Of a stretch of 64,000 nucleotides of DNA, positions 58,440-64,000 are shown piece by piece. How positions within the stretch are numbered: the stretch's first letter is position 1; every line of letters starts with the position of its first letter. The position numbers and the translations under genes are program-made. Origin of the DNA: Streptomyces sp. LBL (GTDB taxonomy: Bacteria > Actinomycetota > Actinomycetes > Streptomycetales > Streptomycetaceae); the NCBI RefSeq assembly GCF_029893585.1, contig NZ_JARXYX010000034.1:50426-114425 (forward strand), in the 5' to 3' direction. The notes below the pieces were generated by a model that was given only the letters and a program-made list of their open reading frames with translations, ran no database searches and had not been told where the DNA came from.

Positions 58440-59633
58440 ATGACCGAACTGCCCCGCATCATCAGCGTCGACGACCATGTGATCGAGCCCGCGCACCTCT
58501 TCGCGACGTGGCTGCCGCAGAAGTACCGGGACCGCGGGCCCCAGCCCCTCACCGCCGGGATCGGTGAACTCGCGTACGTGGGCGGCAAGTACCAGATCAC
58601 GATGGATCCGGACGGCCAGCCGACCGACTGGTGGATCTACGAGGACCTGAAGTTCCCGTACAAACGCAACATCGCCGCCGTCGGCTTCGACCGGGACGAG
58701 ATGACCCTGGAGGGGATCACCCGCGAGGAGATGCGGCGCGGCTGCTGGGACCCCGTCGCGCGACTCGCGGACATGGACCTCAACCATGTCGAGGCCTCCC
58801 TCTGCTTCCCCTCCTTCCCCCGCTTCTGCGGGCAGACCTTCGCCGAGGCGCACGACAAGGAGGTCGCGCTGGCCTGTGTGCGCGCCTACAACGACTGGAT
58901 GGTCGAGGAGTGGTGCGGGGGCAGCGGCGGCCGGCTGATCCCGCTGTGCCTGATCCCGCTGTGGGACATCGGCCTCGCGGTCGAGGAGATCCGGCGCAAC
59001 GCGGCCCGCGGGGTGCGTGCGGTGACCTTCTCCGAGATCCCCACCCATCTGGGGCTCCCGTCGATCCACTCCGGCTACTGGGACCCGTTCTTCGCCATCT
59101 GCCAGGACACCGGCACGGTCGTCAACATGCACATCGGCAGCAGCTCCCAGATGCCGGCCGCCTCGCCCGACGCCCCGCCCGCCGTCCAGGCAGCACTCAG
59201 CTTCAACAACGCCATGGCGTCGATGATGGACTTCCTCTTCAGCGGCGTGCTGGTGAGGTTTCCCCGGCTCAAACTCGCCTACTCCGAAGGGCAGATGGGC
59301 TGGATCCCGTACGCCCTGGAACGCGCCGACGACGTCTGGGAGGAGCACCGCGCCTGGGGCGGCGTCCGCGACACGATCCCGGAGCCGCCGTCGACGTACT
59401 ACTACCGGCAGATCTTCTGCTGCTTCTTCCGCGACCAGCACGGGGTCGCCTCGCTGGACGTCGTCGGCCGGGACAACGCGACCTTCGAGACCGACTACCC
59501 GCACGTCGACTCGACCTTCCCGCACACCAAGGAAGTCGCCCTGGACCATGTGAAGGGCCTCGACGACGAGACGGTCTACAAGCTGATGCGGGGCAACGCG
59601 ATCCGCATGCTGGACCTGGACTTCGACCGGTAG
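58440..59633 (+). CDS. Amidohydrolase-2-type metal-dependent hydrolase
   Basis: The 397-residue TIM-barrel protein starts IISVDDHVIEPAHLF, with the DxH-like metal motif (family DxHxH is here DDHVIE), and has VVNMHIGSSS with a later metal histidine and ETDYPHVDSTFPHTKEV with the Asp/His group. The group includes gamma-resorcylate decarboxylase-like and other decarboxylases or hydrolases. The Tyr-rich insertion STYYYRQIFCCFFRDQ is typical. The substrate is unknown. The gene precedes two acyl-CoA dehydrogenases. Confidence 0.9.
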   Translation: MTELPRIISVDDHVIEPAHLFATWLPQKYRDRGPQPLTAGIGELAYVGGKYQITMDPDGQPTDWWIYEDLKFPYKRNIAAVGFDRDEMTLEGITREEMRRGCWDPVARLADMDLNHVEASLCFPSFPRFCGQTFAEAHDKEVALACVRAYNDWMVEEWCGGSGGRLIPLCLIPLWDIGLAVEEIRRNAARGVRAVTFSEIPTHLGLPSIHSGYWDPFFAICQDTGTVVNMHIGSSSQMPAASPDAPPAVQAALSFNNAMASMMDFLFSGVLVRFPRLKLAYSEGQMGWIPYALERADDVWEEHRAWGGVRDTIPEPPSTYYYRQIFCCFFRDQHGVASLDVVGRDNATFETDYPHVDSTFPHTKEVALDHVKGLDDETVYKLMRGNAIRMLDLDFDR

Positions 59634-59672
59634 ACAGCCAGGCAGACCGGCAGCCAGGCAGATAGAGAGGCA
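59633..59672. repeat. Short cagccaggcaga tandem repeat
   Basis: About three imperfect 12-16-bp units, starting on the stop codon of the amidohydrolase, form the short gap to the next gene. Confidence 0.8.
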
Positions 59673-59680
59673 GACGGGAA

Positions 59681-60814
59681 ATGGACCTCTCGTACACCCC
59701 GGAGGAGGAGGAGTTCCGGGCGCGGCTGAGGGAGTGGCTGGGCAAGGTGCTGCCCGTGCTGCCGGACCGGCCGTCCCCCGACGACTGGCCCGGACGCCGC
59801 GCCTACGACCTCGGCTGGCAGCGGATGCTGTACGACGCCGGATACGCCGACGTCCACTGGGACGCCTCCCCGACCACCCGGCTGATCTTCCTGGAGGAGA
59901 CGGAGAAGGCGGGCGCCCCCTATGTGGGCGCGAGCTTCGTGGGGCTGTTGCACGCGGGGCCGACGATCGCCGCCGAAGGGACCGACGTCCAGCGGGCGCG
60001 CTGGCTGCCGCCGATCCTGCGCGGGGAGGAGGTGTGGTGCCAGGGCTTCAGCGAACCGGACGCCGGGTCGGACCTCGCTGCGCTGCGCACGCGCGCGTGC
60101 CGCGACGGCGACGACTACGTGGTGACCGGCGCCAAGGTCTGGACCTCGCACGCGGAAGTCGCCGACTGGTGCGAGCTGCTGGTCCGCACGGATCCTTCGG
60201 CACCCAAGCACCGGGGTATCACCTGGCTCGCGATGCCCATGGACGCGCCGGGCGTCACCGTACGGCCGCTGCGGACCCTCGCGGGGTCGGCGGAGTTCGC
60301 GGAGGTGTTTCTCGACGAGGTGCGGGTGCCGGTGGCCAACCGGGTCGGCGCGGAGAACGACGGCTGGCGGGTGACGATGGTGACGCTGTCCTTCGAACGC
60401 GGCACGGCCTTCGTCGGCGAGGTGGTCGCCTGCCGCCGGGTGCTGGGCGAACTGGCCCGCGAGGCGCGGAGGAACGGCCGCTGGGACGACCCGGCGCTGC
60501 GGCGGCGACTGGGCAGGCTGAACGCCGAGTTCCGCGCGCTGTGGCGGCTGACTCAGTGGAACGTCAGCGAGGCGGAGGCGAGCGGGGGTGTCCCGGGCGT
60601 AGGGGGCTCGGTCTTCAAGCTGAGGTACTCGCACGCCCGGCAGGAGCTCTACGACACCGCCGCCGACGTCCTCGGCCCGGACTCCCTGGACCTCGACCGG
60701 CCGTGGACGCTGGACCGGCTCTCCTCGCTGTCGTACACCATCGCCGCGGGCACCTCCCAGATCCAGCGGAACATCGTGGCCGAGCGGATCCTCGGGCTGC
60801 CGAAGGGGCGGTGA
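59681..60814 (+). CDS. Acyl-CoA dehydrogenase, subunit 1
   Basis: The 377-residue protein is a full ACAD: WCQGFSEPDAGSDLAALRT (flavin and substrate loop), YVVTGAKVWTSHAEVADWCE, and the C-terminal AAGTSQIQRNIVAERILGLP. It is close to the two-gene type (FadE26/27-like) in which paired ACADs form an alpha2-beta2 enzyme, here with the next gene. It is in the same operon as the amidohydrolase, 47 bp downstream. Confidence 0.93.
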   Translation: MDLSYTPEEEEFRARLREWLGKVLPVLPDRPSPDDWPGRRAYDLGWQRMLYDAGYADVHWDASPTTRLIFLEETEKAGAPYVGASFVGLLHAGPTIAAEGTDVQRARWLPPILRGEEVWCQGFSEPDAGSDLAALRTRACRDGDDYVVTGAKVWTSHAEVADWCELLVRTDPSAPKHRGITWLAMPMDAPGVTVRPLRTLAGSAEFAEVFLDEVRVPVANRVGAENDGWRVTMVTLSFERGTAFVGEVVACRRVLGELAREARRNGRWDDPALRRRLGRLNAEFRALWRLTQWNVSEAEASGGVPGVGGSVFKLRYSHARQELYDTAADVLGPDSLDLDRPWTLDRLSSLSYTIAAGTSQIQRNIVAERILGLPKGR

Positions 60815-61797
60815 CGGTACCTATGCGATTCCACCCCACCGAGGACCAGCGGGCCTTGCGGGACGGCGTACGACAGCTGCTGGCCCGCCGATTCGACAGC
60901 GAGGCGCTGCGGGCCGCCGTGGCGGCACCCCGCCTGGACCGGGTCCTGTGGCGCGAGCTCGGCGAGGCGGGGTTCTTCGCGCTGCGGCTGCCCGAGACGG
61001 AGGGCGGGGTCGGACTGGGGCTGCCCGAAGCGGCGCTGGTCTTCGAGGAGGCGGGCCGCGTCCTGCTGCCCGGACCACTGATCGCCACGCATCTCGCCGC
61101 CGGGGCGGTGCCGGGGGCGGCGGAGGGCGAGGTGGTCGTGGCGGCCGTCGACGGGGGGTTGGTGGAGTGGTGGGGGGAGGCGGACGTCGTGCGGGGAGCG
61201 ACTGCCGAGGGCGCCGGTCCGGAGGGGGTGGTCCCGCTGCGGTCGGTGGACCCGCTGACACCTCTGCACCGGGTGTCCGGGACCTTGGCGCGGTCCCTGG
61301 GACCCTCCTCTGCTTCCGCCTCTGCTTCCGCTTCCGCCGCCTCCCCTGCTTCCGGTTCCGCCTCTGCTTCCGCTTCCGCCGCCCCCGTCGCCATCGCCAG
61401 CCTCCTCACTGCCGCCGAGCAGCTGGGCACCGCCACGCGCGCGTGTGAGCTGGCCGTGCAACACGCCCGGGCGCGGGAGCAGTTCGGGCAGCCGATCGGG
61501 GGGTTTCAGGCGGTCAAGCATCTCTGTGCCGACATGCTGGTGCGGGCGGAGGTGGCTCGGGCGGCCGTGTACGCCGCCGCCGTCACCGCCGACCCAACGG
61601 ACATCGCGGCGGCGCGGCTGCTCGCCGACGAGGCGGCTCAGCGGAACACGCGGGACTGTCTCCAGGTGCACGGCGGAATGGGGTTCACCTGGGAGAGCGA
61701 CGTGCATCTGCACCTCAAGCGGGCCTGGGTGCGATCCCGACGCGGCGGTGGCGGCACGGAGAGTGAGGACAGGCTCGCCGAAGAGCTGGTGACCTGA
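60811..61797 (+). CDS. Acyl-CoA dehydrogenase, subunit 2
   Basis: The GTG at 60811 overlaps the preceding stop by 4 bp and gives 328 residues; an ATG at 60823 is an alternative. The N-terminal (MRFHPTEDQRALRDGVRQLL) and C-terminal (QVHGGMGFTWESDVHLHLKR) parts are ACAD-like, but the middle is shortened and holds a Ser-Ala repeat (about residues 166-190), so it is the non-canonical partner of the upstream ACAD. The catalytic glutamate is not evident, which is common for the second subunit. Confidence 0.88.
   Translation: MTVPMRFHPTEDQRALRDGVRQLLARRFDSEALRAAVAAPRLDRVLWRELGEAGFFALRLPETEGGVGLGLPEAALVFEEAGRVLLPGPLIATHLAAGAVPGAAEGEVVVAAVDGGLVEWWGEADVVRGATAEGAGPEGVVPLRSVDPLTPLHRVSGTLARSLGPSSASASASASAASPASGSASASASAAPVAIASLLTAAEQLGTATRACELAVQHARAREQFGQPIGGFQAVKHLCADMLVRAEVARAAVYAAAVTADPTDIAAARLLADEAAQRNTRDCLQVHGGMGFTWESDVHLHLKRAWVRSRRGGGGTESEDRLAEELVT
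61308..61384 (+). repeat. Hexanucleotide-type Ser/Ala-coding repeat
   Basis: About twelve units of gcttcc/gcctct type encode SASASASA-like sequence in the middle of the second ACAD subunit, in frame. Confidence 0.9.
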
Positions 61798-62258
61798 GCG
61801 TGGCGCCGAGGCCGCTGGGCTGGTCCGTCGGCAGGACGCCCCGGGCGGTTGTCACGGATCGTGGATCACCGTAATCACTCAGCGTTGATACCAGGTTGTG
61901 TCCTGGGTCCGACTCCTCACGTCTCGGAGTCGGTCTTCCCCTGCGGTGTCCTGGGTGAGATTCCGGTACCTTGTGTGAGATGCGAGTGGTCCCGAGCACC
62001 AGTGATGCCGGTGTTTCCCCTGCTTGTTCGACCCCTGGTGGAGAGCGTCGCACAGTATGCCGCACGGGTACTCCTTCGCGCTGGAATATGCCCGAAGCGC
62101 TTGTTGCCGTGACTGTACGTCAACCAGGCTGTTCCACAAGGGATTCACGTTCCGTGACCCTGGCTCAGGTCGTTGTTCTGGTCATGCAAAGAATGGCTGC
62201 GATCGTGGCCCTCGGGAGGCGCGAGGCTATGTGCCCGCCGGTTCGGATGGTGTGAGCG
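61798..62258. promoter_or_regulatory. Long AT-richer leader region before the anti-sigma-type ATPase gene
   Basis: This 461-bp gap is visibly poorer in GC than its neighbours, as regulatory DNA in Streptomyces often is. It holds an 8-bp-arm hairpin (ccgactcc at 61909-61916 with ggagtcgg at 61926-61933), a possible -35/-10 environment around gcgttgataccaggttg, and a direct repeat gtcctgggt (about 61900 and 61950). Several frames are open but none has the codon bias of a gene. Confidence 0.45.
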
Positions 62259-62735
62259 GTGCAGGTGCTTCAAGTGCAGCTGGAAATCCGGCCAGACCCC
62301 GCTGAGGTGGGAAGAGCCCGGATGTGGGCCCGCTCGCGGCTCGCCGGGTCCGGGATAGGGGCCGACGAGGCGCTCGCCGAGACCCTGATCCTGCTCGTCT
62401 CCGAACTCGTCACCAACGCCGTGGTGCACACCGGCTGTCCGGCCGTGCTGCGGCTGTCCCTGCCCGGCGTCGCCGCGGAACCGGGCACCGTCCGCCTTGA
62501 GGTGGACGACATCAGCAACCGCGCCCCGGTGCCGCGGTGCGCGGACAGCGACGCGACCGGCGGCCGGGGCCTCGCCCTTGTCGACGGTCTCGCCGACCGC
62601 TGGGGCTGGAGCGCCGAAGGCGCGGGCAAGCGCATCTGGTGCGAACTGGACCGGTGCGCGGAGACCCGGGAGAACGCAGCGGCCTGCGCCGGCGCCACCT
62701 CGGCGCGCGAAGGGCTGGCCTACGAGGCCGTGTGA
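62259..62735 (+). CDS. Anti-sigma-type ATP-binding protein (HATPase_c_2)
   Basis: The GTG at 62259 gives 158 residues with N-box LLVSELVTNAVVHTGCPAVL (residues 46-65) and the lid GGRGLALVDGLADRWGW. It is a second RsbW-like protein in the window, with a Cys-containing tail (RCAETRENAAACAGATS). A partner is not visible; the long upstream leader suggests complex regulation. Confidence 0.85.
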   Translation: MQVLQVQLEIRPDPAEVGRARMWARSRLAGSGIGADEALAETLILLVSELVTNAVVHTGCPAVLRLSLPGVAAEPGTVRLEVDDISNRAPVPRCADSDATGGRGLALVDGLADRWGWSAEGAGKRIWCELDRCAETRENAAACAGATSAREGLAYEAV

Positions 62736-63313
62736 CGGGCGCCGGGTCGCGGTCGCTGCTGCGGGTGCGCGGGTGCGCGGGTGCGCGGGTGCGCGGGTGC
62801 GCGGGTGTGGCGGGCCCATGGCTGTGCGGGCGCACGGCCGTATGGGCACACGGGCGCACGGCCGTATGGGCACACGGGCACACGGGCGCACGGCCGTATG
62901 GGCGCACGGGCACACGGGCGCACGGCCGTATGGGCGCATGGGTGTACGGGTGTACGGGTGCACAAGATCCCCGTATCCCCTGCGGGGGTGAGAGGGGTGC
63001 GCCGGGAAGTGCTTCGATGTGCGCCCGCGGCAAACCGCGCATAAGTGGTGAATTGCTGATGGGGTGTTGACGCCCCGTATCCGTCTGACCACGCTTGAGG
63101 GAGCGATTCGCCGCGAGGGGACGTCGAGGGATTCGGTGACGGAAGTCCTCGTCGAGTGCGCGTCGTGAGGCGGCGTCGGTTCCCTCAGGGGGAAGCAGGG
63201 GACAGGGGTGGGGACGCCGCAGTCGGATGGCGGTGCGCGCTGCCCTGCTGCCGTCGCGACAGCCGGGGCCGGGCGGAGGTGGGGACCTGCCGCCCGGCCG
63301 CGGCAGCCGCTGA
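62736..63313. other. Gap with minisatellite before the IPT/TIG gene
   Basis: The first half is the minisatellite listed separately. From 62970 to 63313 there is GC-rich sequence with no convincing gene: short frames lack Streptomyces third-position bias, and no terminator hairpin of quality is seen, apart from the weak ggggtgttgacgcccc near 63060. Confidence 0.5.
62757..62965. repeat. Minisatellite of 8-bp and 24-bp units
   Basis: It starts with about five gcgggtgc units, then about four copies of a 24-30-bp unit containing gggcgcacggccgtatggg, and ends with gggtgtac units. Both strands stay open through it, which makes false long frames such as PIRPCARVP. Confidence 0.92.
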
Positions 63314-64000
63314 TCAGATACCGGGAGCGGGGACCCGGGTGTAGGTGAGGGGATTGCTGGTACCGGCGGCGGTGGTGACCGTGACGTTGACCGGCCCGCT
63401 GGCGCCTGCCGGAGCCATGGCGGTGACTTGGGTGGGGGAGACGACCGTGAACGCCGTGGGGGTGGCACCGAACCGGACTTCGGTCGTGGTGGTGAGGTCG
63501 GTGCCGGTCACGGTGACGACGGTGCCGGCCTGCGTCGGTCCCTGGTCGGGGGCGAGGGCGAGCAGGGCGGGCAGCGTCAGGTAGACGTAGCCGACGGGGT
63601 TGCTGGTGCCGCCGGGGGTGGTCACGGTGACGGCGGCGGTGCCGGCCGTGTGGGGCGGGGTGACCGCGGTGATCTGGGTGGCCGAGTTGACGGTGAAAGA
63701 GGTCGCGGCGACCCCGCCGAAGCTCACCGCTGTCGCGCCGAGCAGGTCGTTGCCGGTCAGGGCGACCGTGGCGCCGCCGACCGTGCTTCCGGACGAAGGG
63801 GTGACGGTGGCGAGCGAGGGGGAAGCGGCGTAGAAGAAGTACGCGCTGGGATTGTCGGGGTCGCTGCTGCCGCCGGGGGCGGTCACGATGACGGCCGCGG
63901 CGCCCGCCGTGTGGGGCGGGGTGACCGCGGTGATCTGGGTGGCCGAGTTGACGGTGAAAGAGGTCGCGGCGACCCCGCCGAAGCTGACCGCCGTCGCGCC
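63314..64000 (-). CDS. IPT/TIG-repeat protein, C-terminal part (continues beyond the window)
   Basis: The minus strand is open from the window edge to the stop at 63314, about 228 residues. It contains consecutive IPT/TIG immunoglobulin-like domains with the signature G-x-x-V-x-x-x-G-x-x-L (VTPSSGSTVGGATVALTGND, GPTQAGTVVTVTGTDL). Two neighbouring domains are almost identical over FGGVAATSFTVNSATQITAV, with an 87-codon period. The family is extracellular and often adhesive; the N-terminal part with any signal peptide lies outside. An internal ATG at 63886 is not the start. Confidence 0.88.
   Translation of the reverse strand, partial: GATAVSFGGVAATSFTVNSATQITAVTPPHTAGAAAVIVTAPGGSSDPDNPSAYFFYAASPSLATVTPSSGSTVGGATVALTGNDLLGATAVSFGGVAATSFTVNSATQITAVTPPHTAGTAAVTVTTPGGTSNPVGYVYLTLPALLALAPDQGPTQAGTVVTVTGTDLTTTTEVRFGATPTAFTVVSPTQVTAMAPAGASGPVNVTVTTAAGTSNPLTYTRVPAPGI

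Noticed and set aside
61715..62065. Minus-strand frame of 116 codons with a good-looking ribosome site (gaaggag before a GTG)
   Set aside because: Codon choice lacks the G/C third-position bias of the other genes, it overlaps the end of the acyl-CoA dehydrogenase gene in antisense, and the product has no recognisable domain.
62757..62965. Possible CRISPR array
   Set aside because: Units are contiguous or vary in length, and there are no unique spacers of even size and no cas genes.
62512..63468. Long frame through the minisatellite (repeated PIRPCARVP-like product)
   Set aside because: Repeat units without stops open several frames on both strands; outside the repeat the translation is not protein-like.
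1..64000. tRNA or rRNA genes
   Set aside because: No cloverleaf or rRNA segment was recognised. The 16-base resemblance to the 16S end at about 37394 is not an rRNA gene.

Overview
The window is a stretch of chromosome from a high-GC actinomycete, almost certainly a Streptomyces. The evidence is the very high GC content, frequent GTG starts, 4-bp stop/start overlaps, a conservon (cvnABCD plus two P450 genes), an XRE/DUF397 pair, FemX, a DmdR1-type iron regulator, rare TTA codons and several anti-sigma/antagonist genes. No rRNA, tRNA or CRISPR array was recognised. Gene functions were assigned by reading motifs and comparing with remembered families; no database search was run.

Layout. 1-5.6 kb: the end of an aldo/keto reductase, a Uma2-type nuclease, an SGNH esterase, a secreted beta-propeller-like protein, an anti-sigma-type ATPase and an XRE/DUF397 pair. 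5.6-6.8 kb: serC with a strong hairpin terminator. 7.0-13.0 kb: a conservon on the minus strand (cvnA-B-C-D, then a CYP157-like P450 lacking the ExxR arginine, then a CYP154-like P450). 13.3-20.8 kb: an FAD/Fe-S oxidoreductase with a palindrome over its start codon, femX, an EamA exporter, and a divergent oxidoreductase/XRE regulator pair.

20.9-26.95 kb: a 6041-bp Tn3-family transposon. It has long near-identical terminal inverted repeats starting GGGG and a 5-bp target duplication (agtag). It carries a resolvase broken by one extra G, a candidate res site, a DDE-integrase scrap, remnants of tnpA, and a translationally coupled SWIM zinc finger + DUF6493-like gene pair as intact cargo. This cargo is the best candidate here for a poorly described mobile system.

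27.0-35.0 kb: an acyl-CoA catabolic operon (AtuA-like protein, carboxyltransferase, biotin-dependent carboxylase, acyl-CoA dehydrogenase, TetR) in which the genes at both edges (TIGR03084-like and enoyl-CoA hydratase) are truncated. 35.0-42.7 kb: pdxH and citrate synthase diverging, a PAS protein, a UPF0309/SIS protein beside a long palindrome, dmdR1 with a long antisense ORF, and an alpha/beta hydrolase with a TTA codon and a missing nucleophile serine. 42.9-54 kb: an ABC exporter pair, a Prim-Pol-like protein, a regulator, a membrane protein with a long YGQ/Gly/Ser-rich disordered region, a lipoprotein binding protein and purU. 53.2-56.6 kb: an ECF-like sigma factor coupled to a zinc-finger/maleylpyruvate-isomerase fusion, a STAS antagonist and an EF-hand protein. 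56.8-61.8 kb: divergent acyl-CoA ligase and amidohydrolase/acyl-CoA dehydrogenase operons sharing two matching operator-like palindromes. 62.2-64 kb: an anti-sigma-type ATPase, a minisatellite and the C-terminal part of an IPT/TIG repeat protein.

A second theme is the unusual number of short tandem repeats (5 to about 50 bp units). Many begin within a few bases of a stop codon, and some invade coding sequence.
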